From the NCBI GenBank assembly GCA_038373865.1, contig JAXGGA010001641.1, positions 81,073 through 145,072 on the forward strand: a stretch of DNA of 64,000 nt, given 5' to 3'. Below, one piece after another: positions 13,074-24,960 of the stretch. Position numbers and translations under genes: made by a program. The notes under the pieces are model-generated. The model was not told where the DNA came from. It made no database searches and saw only the letters and a list, made by a program, of their open reading frames with translations. Positions within the stretch are counted from its first letter, which is position 1. Every line of letters begins with the position of its first letter. This stretch comes from Uloborus plumipes (taxonomy: Eukaryota; Arthropoda; Arachnida; Araneae; Uloboridae).

Positions 13074-13538
13074 CACTAAAATTGAATGTAATTTTTACAG
13101 TATGATACAGATAATTTTATAGTAATAGACTGTAAAAATTGCTAATTTTACAGTAGTAAACTGTAAAATTACTAGTTTTACAGTACTAAACTGTAAAATT
13201 GTTAATTTTACAGTAACAAACTGTAAAATTTCTACTTTTACTGCACTAAACTAAAATTGCCAATTTCACAGTAATAAACTGTAAAATTACTAATTTAACA
13301 GTTTATTACAGTGCATTTTACAGTTTTAAACTGGAACCTCTGCTGCCAGTATTATACTGTTGTTTGTACAGCATAATACGGCTAAATTTTACGGCGATAA
13401 ACTGTGAAATTGCTAAGGCTACTGTAAGAAACTAAAATAGCTAGTTTTGCAGTTTATTACTGTGCATTTTACAGCTTCAAATTGGAACCTTGGCTGCTAG
13501 TATTATACTGCAAAAACAACACTTCATTTTTTGCAGTG
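13074..13538. mobile_element. TA-flanked MITE with TTTTACAGT internal repeats (copy 1)
   Basis: The left end (CACTAAAATTGAATG) and the complement of the right end (CACTGCAAAAAATGAAG) are related, and TA lies just outside both. Inside are about ten irregular units, each with an inverted pair such as TTTTACAGTAGTAAACTGT, spaced 25-30 bp. A related copy lies inverted at 41547-41941; both share TGGAACC next to GCTGCCAGTATTATACTG. TA duplications suggest a Tc1/mariner-mobilised non-autonomous element. No protein is encoded. Confidence 0.75.
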
Positions 13539-13579
13539 TAGTTATTACTTTTTAGGGAAATGTAAAAGCGTGTTTTATA

Positions 13580-15265
13580 TTTGTTTTACAGTTTGGAAAT
13601 GTAAAATATTTCTTCCTGCACTTTTAATGTGTTCCACGTTTGACAAAGGAGATGAAAACGAAGAGATATTAATGAGAGACAATATAATAAGATTACGGAA
13701 GATCAGGAAATAAAAGAAAGTGTAACTTCGTCTGTTAAGTTTTCTTTTTCTTTCTTTTTTTATGAACTAGGTTCTTTTTTTCGAAAGAGATATAAAGGTG
13801 TTTTTGATTTTTAAAAAAAGTTATTCGGCAGTTGTAAAAAAAATGTTTGCGTTCTTAATTAGTTCCACATTTGAGAAAGAAAATGAAAATTATTGGATAA
13901 AAGTAATTAATTGATGAGAATAATTACAGAAGATCGAAAGAGAGAGGGGGGGGGGGAGAAGAGGAGAGTAACAATGGGATTTTTTCTTTTTTCATTGCTG
14001 TTTATTTTTTCATTTTCTTACTTTTGAAAGACATAAAAGTTGGGTCTTTTAGCTATTTTTTTTTACAATTTCGCAATTGTCAAACATTTTGTTTACATTT
14101 TGAATCAGTTCCACATTTTATCACAGATGATGAAAATTATTAATTGATTAGAATGTTTACAAAAGGTCGAATTAGAGAAGAGAAATTCTGGGACATTTCT
14201 TCTCTTTCTTTCTTCTTATTTGATTTTGCATATTTTAAACTTTTAACCGGATACGTCTCTCTCCAGAAAGACGTAGAAGGTTCATATATATATGTGTTTT
14301 TATAGTTTTGAAAATGTAATATATTTACATTCGTTTTTAATCTCGTTCATGCTTGTCAAAAGAAATAAATAGATAAATAAATAAATAATTAGAATAATTA
14401 CATACGAGCAAGGGTGGGACAAAATTAGGAAAATATCTTTTACAGATTTTTCTTTATTTCTTTCTCCCTCTCTCTCTTTTTTGAGTTGTGACATATTGAG
14501 TTGAAAACATATTGCTATATGTTTTCTTTCTGGACCTCAAACGTCGCGTAGTCTCCATTTCAAATTGGCTGTCTGCCAATGTCTCACGTCTACCAGCCTT
14601 TGCTCCTCTGCCATGCATAATTGCATGGCGCGGTACTGGCGCTATCTGTTGAGTTGCTGGGTGACCAATGTGGAATACAGATGTGTGTTCTTGGTGAGGT
14701 CCGGGTCTTCCTTAATGGTGACAGGGTACTTTATCCTCTGAGTCGAAAGTACTTTAAGGCTCGGGGGCAAAGTTAGGTTGTGCGCTCTCGGACGTATGCC
14801 ACACACTTATCGCAATTCGCCATTGCGAAAAACATAATATTAATTCTAAATGTCAAAATTCAAAATTTTTACCTTCGTGTTTTTTCTAATTTTGTTTTCT
14901 TTTCTTACCTTTGCGAGCGATGTAAAAGGGTGCTTTAGGTACTTTTTAAAACAATTTCGTACTTTTTCAACATTTTGCTTTCGTTTTTAATCAGTTCCAC
15001 ATGAAAAACAATCAGAAATTTGCTTCTTTCTTTCTTTTCTCGTTTTTTTTTGTAAATCTTCTTTCTTTTTTCTTTTCTTTTTTCTTCAATTTCTCTTTTC
15101 TTTTTCTTTCTTTTTTTAAAAACTTTTAACTGAATATTACTCTTGAGAAGGATGTAAAAGTGTCTTCTAGATGCATTTTTATAGTTTCGAAAATGTAAAA
15201 ACTTTCACATGCGTTTTCAATAAAATTCGCGCTTGTCAAGGTTCAAGCAAGACGAGTGTTCTTAC
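13580..15265. repeat. Diverged ~235-bp tandem array, interrupted
   Basis: A motif of the form GTTCCAC(A/G)TTTG, preceded by a TTTTTAAT-like phrase and a GAAAATGTAA-like phrase, recurs at about 13631, 13862, 14108, 14344, 14994 and 15224. Spacing is 230-246 bp except across the insert at about 14515-14830. Several units also share GATGAAAATTATT and AGAATAATTACA. The units are strongly diverged, so the array is old. C/T-rich and G-rich tracts lie between units. Confidence 0.65.
14515..14830. mobile_element. GC-rich insert within the 235-bp array
   Basis: About 310 bp of near-balanced composition interrupts the AT-rich array and accounts for the one abnormal spacing. Similar AAAACATA phrases flank it (near 14503 and 14828) and may be an imperfect target duplication. 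It contains the partial palindrome ATGCATAATTGCAT. I see no A/B box pair, and the complement frames carry stops. It could be a SINE, a retrotransposon 3' fragment or a processed sequence; unidentified. Confidence 0.45.
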
Positions 15266-15446
15266 TGTGTATGTTCCCCTTTTTCCTACCTAGAAAATCT
15301 ATTTAAAAAATGCAAAACTCTTTTAGACCTGAATTTACAATTCCTGTTCGTGTAATAGTATATTTTAATCCACAGCATCCTTAATCCACAGCATCCTATC
15401 ATATATCTCATAACATTCATATATCTCATAACGTGCCCTTCCTTAC

Positions 15447-15598
15447 CTGTAGCGAGTGCCCCCGCACAGCGTGTTTGCGGACATGGCAGAGCGACTTATA
15501 AGGCGAAGTGGCCTTCTGCCCCGGGCTACAGACGCAGCCTTAAAACCGTCTGGCCTCCAATAAAGCATTTCCTGGAAGTGCGCCTTTTCATTTTTCAT
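15447..15598 (-). CDS. Possible first coding exon, unidentified (weak)
   Basis: Read on the minus strand, an ATG at 15598-15596 opens 50 codons (start MKNEKAHFQEMLYWRPDG, then a basic stretch with RGRRPLRLISR). The frame runs to CAG followed by GTAAGG at 15446, a consensus 5' splice site; without splicing it stops two codons later. The segment is GC-rich against AT-rich flanks. No good acceptor lies upstream of the ATG, so it would have to be a first exon. The ATG context is poor and the peptide is not one I recognise. A GC-rich repeat fragment is the main alternative. Confidence 0.25.
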
Positions 15599-15699
15599 CC
15601 CTATAACCCATCATTTCCCTCTTTTATTTTTGCTACGAGTGTGGGCACGTCTAGGAATTGAAAAATTATGGGGTGGACCGACTAGTGAATGAACACTTA

Positions 15700-16180
15700 A
15701 CCGCAGGGTTCGAAATTATTCAATATTTTGATATATGTAGGATATTTTAATATATATCCGCAAACTAAACCTCTTAAATAACAAATGCTTCCTTAAATCC
15801 CTTTTTTTCCTTACATCATTATTTTAACATATAGACCTCAAGTTAATGCTTAGTATTTAACTAGGCAGTTTTAATCTGTATTAAAAATTCTTACATCGCC
15901 ATTAATTTTACTAATAAAAAATAAAAAAATAATATTATACTACTAAATTTTATTATATTAATGATTCATTAACATATCATATACATTTTGCATCACTTCG
16001 TGGGTATTTTGATCATAAATGAACTCTATTGATTTAATTAATGCAATTTTTTTATGAAAAATATCGTGGCTCGAAATATAAATATCGAAAAGATCAAAAT
16101 ATCATGAGATTTTCCAGAAATGTACAGAATCGATAAAAAATTGTTTCATTTGCCACATATCATGATATGTGTAATTATGT
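15700..16180. repeat. ATATTTTGATAT-rich AT tract and palindrome
   Basis: ATATTTTGATATAT-like phrases near 15723-15765 and their complements near 16065-16105 suggest a decayed inverted-repeat element. A perfect 18-bp palindrome, CACATATCATGATATGTG, lies at 16154-16171. No coding sequence is seen. Confidence 0.35.
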
Positions 16181-18179
16181 TTAACAATTCGAACTTTAAT
16201 GGTTCCGTATCAGTTTTTTTCGGGGGGAGGGGGTTAAAATGAAAAAAAAAAGCCCAAACCCAGGGAATGAACACCCCAATCAGTGGACTAACACAGCCAT
16301 CTCGAGTCGTTTTCTTTTTGGAAATGCATGACAGCCAGTTCATCTAAGAAAAATGTTGTAAGACTTTAGTTTTTCATGAAAATTACGAGGTGTTCATTGA
16401 CTGGTTGGTTTGCCCTATATTAGTATTTCCCCTAAAAGGGGACAACGCGCTTACTGATAAAAGGGTCCTTCGATTAAAAGAGAACTTCAGACAAGGATTT
16501 TTGCAATAAAAAAATTGCAAAGTTTTGTTGTATAATCTTCACGCATCTGTTCTAGTGAACAAGGAGAATGAGAGAGTTGCAATTCATAGCCATGCTGGAG
16601 TGAACTTTTTACTTTCGAGCAAGAATATTTGCTTTTGTGATCAAGTGTTTCTACGTTTTGAAGAAGTAAAATGGCGCATTGAAAAATGCAAAAAGAGAGG
16701 GAAAATCGAAGATTACCTTAAAAAGGGAAGAGCGAAGAGCCCCTTTAATGTCTAGGAGAAACACCATATACAGTCAAGTATATGTATCGGGAAAAGTAGG
16801 GCAAAAATGTACCTTTAAGCTTTGGATTGAAGGATACAAATTAGTTGGCATATTTCTTTTTTTCATTTGTGAGTCATTATTTTGAGTTTGGAGGTGTTGA
16901 TGTGTACGTTGTGTTTTATTGCTGTTTTTTTTTTTTTTTACTCAATCTTAGAAAAAAAAAGAAACGATTTTTTTTTCATGAGTGGGGATTATCCTGACTG
17001 TTGGCTAGTTTGAAGCCAAACACTTATAACTAAACAGATAAAAGGCTACAAAAGTTCTAAAAAGTTCTAAAAAGAATCGGACAAAAAATAAAGTAAAAAA
17101 ATGATTTTTATTAGACTACATATAACGATTTGATACAAACTAGAAATGACAAACGAAGTGTCATCTTTTCTCTCTTCATCTCTTGGTATTAAATCATTCT
17201 ACTGTCAGAGCAAATATCATTGCTTGCAATCTGCCAGTGATTTCAAACACACTTCCGTGTACCTGTACATAGCATACACTGTTAAAAAAATAGGTATGTT
17301 GGTATTTTTGATAGATATCACAGGAAAAGCTAAGAGTTTTAATGTTTTATATATTTTTCAGTCATGGTGTGTGATTAGGAAGACAGTCATATAAGAGAGA
17401 AAAATTGCATTTGATTTACCTTTTTTTTTAGATAAAAGGAAAACTATTTTATTTTGTCTTTCTAAAGAAGAATTTAGTTCTTTCTTGAAAATAAATTTGT
17501 TTAAGTGAGAGTAATGGTTTTCTCGGACGGTGGCAAGGGATCTGTCAGACTTTATTTATTTTTCCCTAAATTTATAACTTTCCTTATTATTTATTATTCT
17601 CGTCAATTATAAAAAGCAAGACTTTTTTTGTAACAAGCGTTTGTCAATGCAAACTGAGAAAATTTCGTTCGGGTTCTAAATATTTACTTATTAAGACGTT
17701 ACAGGAATTTTATTTTAATATTTTGTTCATTTTCAGCTATTTAAGTAACTGTAAACTTGTCAATGTTCTTTGTTTTTGAATAAATACCATTCGCCACAAA
17801 ATCCAAATTTTGCGAATTGCAATACTGAACCAAGAAAAAGAAAAGAGCAGAAAAAATTATTTGTTGAGATTGAATGGTTGCATACGTAATTTAGCTATTT
17901 AGTTTCAAGATGCGAAATGAATACTTTCTAATAGTTACTAAAAAGTAACTAATGAAACTTTGAAGAAAAAATCAATGTAGCTTGTAGCATTTAAATTATT
18001 TGAATTGAAATGAATTATCTTATGAAACATTATTCATTCAAATACGAAAAGTAATTATTATGACATATATTAAAGAAATTTTAGTTTGAACTTTTGAATG
18101 AATTCTGAAATGGATTCAGAAACTTATCTGCAAATAAATATATACAATAAATCTTAATATTTTTAAAACAGTAAATCGA
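16181..18179. other. AT-rich non-coding stretch
   Basis: Two short plus-strand frames (16525-16755 and 17146-17394) have no supporting splice or start context. A G-run lies at about 16219-16230 and a long T-run near 16925. No gene is recognised. Confidence 0.4.
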
Positions 18180-18440
18180 CTGTCATTTTGAGTAATTAAT
18201 GGCTTGCGTTGAACAGATTACTTAATTATTCGTTTCTTTCCAGTCAAAAGATCTTTCATCGTGCAAAAGGACTGTGGATTACAATGCAGTCATTCATAAT
18301 TACAATGGCCTGATATTAATTAGAGAACGATCATAAAGGCTAATGGAAAAGCATGCAATTAGATTTTGCTCAGTGATTCATTACTTGAAACTAAATATGC
18401 TTAGATAAAATTATAATTAAATTCGCTTGCCTTTAGTTAA
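18180..18440. promoter_or_regulatory. Candidate enhancer-like patch with homeodomain-type sites
   Basis: TAATTA, TAATTAG, CAATTAG and CATAATTAC motifs recur within 260 bp, together with ATCATAAAGG and TGATTCATTAC. The patch is free of simple repeats and looks better preserved than its AT-rich flanks. TAAT cores are common by chance in AT-rich DNA, so this is only a suggestion. Confidence 0.22.
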
Positions 18441-19586
18441 TGCTATGATTATATGTTCCTAATATGATTTAAACAAATTTCGCTCTTAAATTTTTGTACA
18501 CGTACTTATTTATGTTTTTGTCAGAAAATGAAATTATTTTAAATTTTCATAAGACGCATTGCAAATTTATTGCATTATACAGTTGCAATAAATTAGTAAA
18601 GGAAAATTTTATATTTATTTTTGTCGCTGTATTTATTACATTAACTTCGCTGTATTTATTAAATTGTCTATTGTAATTAACGTTTGTAAAATAATATTTT
18701 TTTAATCGCTTCTGCATTTCTTGTAAAAAATGATTTTTTTTTGTTTCAAAATTTGTACATTTTAATATTGTATATTTCAAAGACATTCAAAATTTCTTTT
18801 GCGAATTTTCCAAAATCAATAAACAAAGAGATGAGCCAATCGACGAAAAATGTTAGGGGTACAAAATATAATAACCTTAGGAGTTTGCTCGTGAGTAATT
18901 TTCTTTATAGCTAAACGTACGGTCTTTTGCGCAAAAACATGCCATAAATACAAATGGTCTGAATAAATACTGAGGTAGTTGAAACCAGGAGTAAATATTG
19001 GGGTAGCAATAGAGAAGTTTAATCGCATCGTACAGCAAATTTGAACTTTTTTTGTCCCTTCATTGTGCCTATAGGATTCTGTATAATTCTGTATTAGCCA
19101 AGCGATCTTGATTGTTATATTGAAACCAAAATAGCACCGTTTTCATAGTAGACCCGCTTTTCAGATGAGAGAGCATATCGATTCGAATAAAACCTGGAAA
19201 AACATGCTTTATTTTCTGCTTCTAAAAGTTTATTTTTAAACTCTTTATCGTGGAAAAGTACTTTAATTTTTATCAGTAAGAATTCTTCCTTCAACTTTGA
19301 CACAGCTCATTTTTGAATTTGTTCCCGAAATGAAAAAACGAGAATGCCACTTTTCTCTGGAGCTTTGGCAAATATTTTCATAAACATTGTTTAATATGTA
19401 ATGCTGGAAGCAAAGCACATTTCGGGCTCCTAAGTGAGGTAATTCTCTCTACTACCATCCGTGACTCTAAAGTAACATCAAAATTCATCATTATAAACCG
19501 AGTAGTGCCACGTGGCTTCTTTACAGTTAGGCTTTTGGTACTGACACAAGTTAATATTTCAGTCTCGGAATCACAAACTCATTTTG
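18441..19586. other. AT-rich non-coding stretch
   Basis: Several 60-80-codon frames on both strands (for example 18547-18786 minus) are low-complexity, rich in F, I, K and N, and lack gene context. Nothing is recognised. Confidence 0.4.
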
Positions 19587-21207
19587 AAACAAGAAGTTCT
19601 GTCAAGAACTAAACGAGCCTACTTTCCCGTACATCGACATCGGTATTCTAGCATCTAATCAATATTCTCTTGATTATCTGAAACTGAAAATTATGTCAAA
19701 CATACCTCTATAGCACTTAAAGCTGATTTCTAAAAGCAAAATATAAACCTCTCATCAGATGAAATAGACACGTAAAAATTAAATAAACGAGTCAATTAAG
19801 TTTTGTCGCACCTTTTAAAGAATGTAACTGTTATAGTTCTTCCGTAGAAAAATTCCACAATCGTTTTCAAAAGAAAAAAAATAAACAAATAAAATAAAAG
19901 TACAAAGAACTTCAAAACACATTTTATCAAAGAAAGAAAAAAAAAAAAACTCGTTCGTTAATAAAATGTCTTGAATTTCATTTTTAATCCGTTGCCAGTT
20001 GTCAAATATAAATAAAGAATAAAATGCTCTCGTGAATGAAAAATTTTTGTTAACAAAAAAAAAAAATATATCGTCTGCCAAAAAAAAAAATCATAATAAT
20101 AATAAATTAAACAAAACAAATAAATAAATAAACAAAAAATCGTCTGCCCAGTCAGTCATTTTTTTCTGAGCCTGCATTTCCGCCATGTCTGCGGAGTCGG
20201 AGTCGGAATCAGAGTCCTCACAGAAGATTATTCAGAAAAGTACTTTACAATACATTATTTATCAAAACCATTTTCTTACAAAGTTAGTTTGAAGGAAATC
20301 CGCCTTGAAGTTCAGAATCAACATTCAATTTAAATTTCTCCGTAGGCGCTCATGTTAAAATTTTTTCTGAACGGTTCATCATTGAACGAAAAATTGTTCA
20401 AATTGAAAAGTGAAATATGGGAAGGAGCCTCTCCGAGATCTTTCGAACAAAAAAAAGTTTATTCAATTCCGACAGTTCACTTAAAAGTTATTAGGTGGGG
20501 AAAGGTTGTTTGTACGGTTCAATGTTGAACGAAAAAAATGTTCAAATTGAAAATTTAAATACGGTAATGAAGCATCCTTGCCAAGATCTTTCGAACAAAA
20601 AAAAGTTTGTTTAAATCGGACTGTTCACTCAAAAGTTATTAGGTGTGAGAGCTTTTTTGAACGGTTCAATGTTGAACGAAAAAATTGTTCAAATCAAAAA
20701 TGTAGGTACGGGAATGAAGTATCCTTGAAAAGATCTTTCGAACAAAAAAAAGTTTGTTCAAATCGGACTGTTCATTCAAAAGTTAGTATTGCGGGACCGG
20801 CTATTTGAACGGCTCTAAGTTGAACCAAAAATTGTTCAAATCAAAAAATCAAATATGGGAATGAGCTGTACTCGCCGAGATCTTTCCAACAAAAAAAAGT
20901 TTGTCCAAATCGGAATGTTCATTCAAAAGTTATTAGGGGGGGACAGACAGACCGACCGACCGACCGACAGACAGACACACAAATTCCCCATCTCAATACC
21001 CTACTTTCAAATTTTTAATTTTTCGATATTTATTTCATTTTTTTGTTTCTTTTTGACTTTTTTTTACTTGGCGATATTTTTTTTACTTGGCGATATTTTT
21101 TGGACTTGGCGACATTTTTTGGACTTGGCGACATTTTTTAGATGCATTAAGCCAATTTTAATGCTTTTTTCGTTTCTTTTATTTTTAACGGGAAAGTAGG
21201 CTAAAAA
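19587..21207. mobile_element. Large TIR element with ~146-bp internal repeats, copy 1
   Basis: The ends read AGCCTACTTTCCCGT (19616-19630) and its exact complement (21188-21202). The sequence shared with copy 2 (37545-39608) extends outward to a short hairpin, AGTTCTGTCAAGAACT, at about 19594-19609. Inside are about four units of 143-148 bp that begin with GAACGGTTCAATGTTGAACG (about 20369, 20512, 20659 and 20807). Next come a GACAGACAGACCGACC microsatellite and a run of ACTTGGCGATATTTTT units. An AGTCGGAGTCGGAATCAGAG patch occurs near 20194. No transposase frame is visible, so it is non-autonomous; superfamily not assigned. Confidence 0.8.
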
Positions 21208-21607
21208 GAAAGAAAAACCATTTAAAAACAAAAACATGCCTTAAATAAATTATAATGTGCTAAATACATCATTTTTTAACATTCTGTGTATACATTTCTT
21301 GCTACAGAAAATAATAATTTGGACAAAAGAGGGTAAAGTGGTACATGTTTTTGGAGTCATGAATGAAGTTTCTTCCTTGGAGGCCGTTGTTCGGAGACAG
21401 CTAGAAAATTATCAAGGAAACATATGGTCCAACCTCGAAAACGAGAACATATTATGCAACCTAGCACCGCTGAACGGTTCTATTTCAAAAAGGGGTGACA
21501 GATTGATTAAGAAAGTACACCATTGTAGCATTTCTGCTCATTCGGATATTATTTTATTTTTCTAGAAATGATATGGAAGGGGAAAAGTAAAAAAGAAAAC
21601 AACATCA

Positions 21608-23227
21608 GAGCTAATATTTAGAAAAGTGCCAATTTGAGTCCCAAGTGAATTTTCACTAGTATTTCAATAACTAGTTAAAAAAGTAATTTTCCACAGAAAG
21701 AAGACAAGGTTCTGCTTTCATTTCATCTAATAACATCAGAAAAAAAATTTATTTTCTTCAGAAAATATTATTTTTATACATCAAAAATCAGATCGGTGAC
21801 GTGTCCCCAGTAGCAAAGCTTAGCATGCAAACAGGTCATGCGCACTTTCTAACTTCCCAAAAAAACGCACTTGCACGAAAAACGATTCTATTTTTACCCC
21901 TTTGTTAATATTTTACTTCATTTTTGTTTTAATCGATTTCTGATTTTCTAGACGATGCGAAATAAGCGTGTCACAAGTTCCGCCGTCAGAGTGGTAACAA
22001 TAACTTCCGATCTATGTCTAGGCTCCCAAAATCATTTCCTGCACCTATACCACGTGATACTGAGTACCTGGTGGGATATTTTATCGAATCGTAATTGAAA
22101 ATTTGCATTTCTGCATCTAAAATTGTATGTAAGATTTTTTAAAGTGATTTTATAAAATGTGTGTCATTTGAGTCATCAGATCGGTAACACGCTCTAAAAT
22201 GCGCAGTTTTTATTATTTTAAAAATTATTTTATATATAAGTATAGTCCTTTATTACAAGTGAAAAAACCACGTGTTTGATTTTGGTTTAGTGCGATCGAC
22301 TCGGAAATAAAAAAAAAAACTTTGTCAGTTTGTCAGATCGGTAACAGTCAGAGCGGTAACATTGAAAAACAGCGAATATGTTACAGAACTAACTCACACG
22401 TTTCAGAATTATAAAATGCAAAAATCATAGGCTTTAGCCATATATTGAATATTTTTGCTCTTAAAAAATGAAAAGCAATGAATTTTTAGTACAATTGCTT
22501 CAATTGTGGTTTGTATATGACCTTAGAGGTTAGTAAAATAAGAAAAAGTAACACTGCAGAAATTAAGTTGATTGATTATTATTATTTTATTTATTTATTT
22601 ATTTATTTATTTTTTGGTGCTTCAATTTCTCATAACTTCGCTAAATAACTAGATAATAACTAGCATGCTAAATTTGAATTTCTAATCAAGAAATTAAATT
22701 TCCTACAACTAATTAAAGAAAAGCAAGCAGCAGAGTTGTGTGTTGAAAAAGTTGAAGTTGTGTGTTGTTTCAAAACAAAACAAATGTTTTATTAGCTTGG
22801 ATTTGGTAATCTCATAATTTATTTTATCTAAAAACCTTATCGCCCATTTTTATTTCCAAGAAATGCTTTTTTATAATGAAATTTGACTTTTTAGCTTAAT
22901 ATATATAATTTAATATAATTATCTTAATTCTATGTTAAAAATGCAAGGAAATGATATCATATTTAGAGATGTTAACGAAGACTGGAAGCATAAACTCAAA
23001 TATGTAACTCATATTAACATCAGATCTGTAACATTCATCAGATCTGTAACGGCTTAAAAGTGAGTAATCTAAGGAGGGGGTAAATAACTTCCTTGACCTC
23101 CCCCCTTTTATTTTCTTGCATTTGGACCCAATTTAGATTTAAAATCCAATATTAGTTTTTTCTGCAAAAAAATTTTTTTTTTCAGAAAACTTCAACTTCA
23201 AATTGGCACTTTTCTAAATATTGGCTC
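21608..23227. mobile_element. 1.6-kb TIR element with 4-bp target duplication
   Basis: The left end GAGCTAATATTTAGAAAAGT and the complement of the right end (GAGCCAATATTTAGAAAAGT) form a ~28-bp terminal inverted repeat. ATCA is present just outside both ends (21604-21607 and 23228-23231). The interior repeats the phrase CAGATCGGTAAC and variants (for example near 21789, 22180, 22334, 23020 and 23038). It is AT-rich and codes for no transposase that I can see. A 4-bp duplication is compatible with Sola- or Chapaev-type DNA transposons, but the superfamily is not established. Confidence 0.75.
22567..22612. repeat. (TTTA)n microsatellite
   Basis: About ten ATTT units inside the 1.6-kb element. 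Confidence 0.9.
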
Positions 23228-23429
23228 ATCAACGTAAACCAGCACGTAAATAAAGAAGCCCAACGAAAAACAAAAAACAAAGAAAAATCTCTTCACATTT
23301 CCTATCTCTCTTACCATCATCACCCCTATTTTAACAAAATCAGTAGAAGCCTGAGGCATGCGCAAAAGCGTCTGAGGTCACCTGAAAAAATATCACACTG
23401 CATAAAATATTTTTTGTTTACATTTTACG

Positions 23430-23586
23430 GAAAATTCGGAGCATAAGTGAAGTATTTATTTTTAGAGCGACGCATAAACGATTGATACTATCATTATTTT
23501 GCTATGAAATGTGCTGGGACCATTTAAAATCGTCGTATAAGTGAAAAGGCGCATAAATGAGGCGGTGTATAAGTGAGAGTTTACTG
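23430..23586 (-). mobile_element. pogo/Tigger-like element end (fragment)
   Basis: On the minus strand the fragment starts CAGTAAACTCTCACTTATAC and is preceded by TA. It carries repeated phrases of the kind TTATGCGCC and TTATACGACG. A clearly related end lies at 54261 (CAGTGAACTCTCACTTATGC). CAGT..CTC ends next to TA fit pogo/Tigger elements. Only about 150 bp is recognisable and no transposase is seen. Confidence 0.55.
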
Positions 23587-23674
23587 TAAAGACAAAAATG
23601 TACAAAAAACATATTTTCGTTTTTAGGACGTTTGTCGTGTTGTGCACAGGAGCACCCCGATGGAAGGTCAGGGG

Positions 23675-23689
23675 AGGTCACTGTGACCT
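23675..23689. promoter_or_regulatory. Perfect nuclear-receptor inverted repeat (IR3)
   Basis: AGGTCACTGTGACCT is an exact IR3 palindrome of the steroid-receptor type, and GAAGGTCA lies 11 bp upstream. The sequence match is exact. Whether it functions is unknown, and it may be part of a repeat. Confidence 0.25.
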
Positions 23690-24762
23690 CCCAAAAATTT
23701 CCGTATTCGGCACATTTTGCCGACGATTTGGCAATTTGAAGACAATGTTGCAACAGTAAGATTATTCGTTCTTTTTAGTTTTTAGAATTATTTTTTAAAA
23801 GATGCCTTATGTTTTTTCTCACTAAATGTTATGCATGTGCGACATGTGTGCCTACTTGTATTTATAATTTGGTAAAATTGGAACTTCATTTGGCAAATTG
23901 ATAATTTCCCCCCTCCAAAAACTTTTAGTTCGGGGCGTCCCTGACTGTACAGTGTTAACAGTAGCCGATGATGCCCTTTGCCTTGAATACTTTCCTTTCC
24001 CCATATGCGTGCACTTTTTGAGTAACTGTAGCATGAAAAGCGCGTTTCTGATTTTATCCATCGGAACAGTGAGTGGAAACCAGTTAGCCCGAATAGTATA
24101 AGAAAACGAAACGAACAAGGAGGTCGATGATCGTCTGCCTCAACAAAAGGAAAAGGAGGCGTGAAATGCTTTATGGAGGATGTGATTGCCCCCGGACCGG
24201 AGTGACGTCACACTCCAACTCGTTCTGCCCGACAATTTGTGGCCCTTTGTGCTCCTCCTTCCCTTGTTCGCTTTTGCAATCTTGTATTCAACGGATTGAT
24301 GAAGCTTTCACTCTTCGTACAGAGATTTTTCAAAAAAGTATTTTGTTTATTATTGAGTAAAAATGTAGGTGTACACATTCTGCATGTGTATCTATTATAG
24401 TGGAGTATTACGCCCCCCCCCCCGCAGAGAAATGCACTGCTGAGAACATACCAGACTATTTTTTCAGTTCTCTTTACGCCATGAAATAATTGGAAAATTA
24501 TTCATTTAGATAATCAAAATGTTGACAATCACTAGAGCTTAAGCCCTAGTGCTGATACTAGCTACTAAGAAAACTGTTACCGAGGGCAGACACCTACTGC
24601 CTATCTCTCAGCAAAGTACGAAGAATGGTACTTTCAAGTACCAGCATGATTCTAGCCATATTGGACTCAGGATACTAAGCGATTCTTCTGAGTTCCGCTA
24701 GTGCATAAAGGGTTAAAGTAGTCAGGATAAGATTAACTGTTTGGCTTTATTCTGACCATTGC
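23690..24762. other. Non-coding stretch
   Basis: Contains short frames without support, a C-run near 24413-24423, and an imperfect 22-bp palindrome CACTAGAGCTTAAGCC.. at about 24531. An ACTAGTGCATAAAGGGTTAA-like phrase near 24700 might be a transposon end. No gene is recognised. Confidence 0.35.
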
Positions 24763-24764
24763 TT

Positions 24765-24935
24765 GCAGGGTCGTCGTTTTGAATGTTTTTTTTGGGGGGG
24801 GGGAGGGAGCATATTAAAAGTAAATCTTACTAAAAACAGCAAAAAACCACTCCCACCTGTATGTCAATACATATTTCCCAAAGCCAGGGACCTCCCCTTG
24901 ATCCCCCAAATGACGGGCCTAATTGCTTGCATCCC
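24765..24935. repeat. Dispersed G/C-run repeat, copy 1
   Basis: Starts with GGGTCGTCGTTTTGAATG and a G-run, and ends with CCCCCAAATGACGGGCCT. The order and phrases (CACTCCCACCTGTATGTC, ATTTCCCAAAG.CAGGG, AAATGACGGGCC) recur at 32903-33071 in the same orientation. The ends are loosely complementary, as in a terminal-inverted-repeat element. Confidence 0.6.
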
Positions 24936-24960
24936 GAAGCTTTGCACTTTTCCGCACTAA

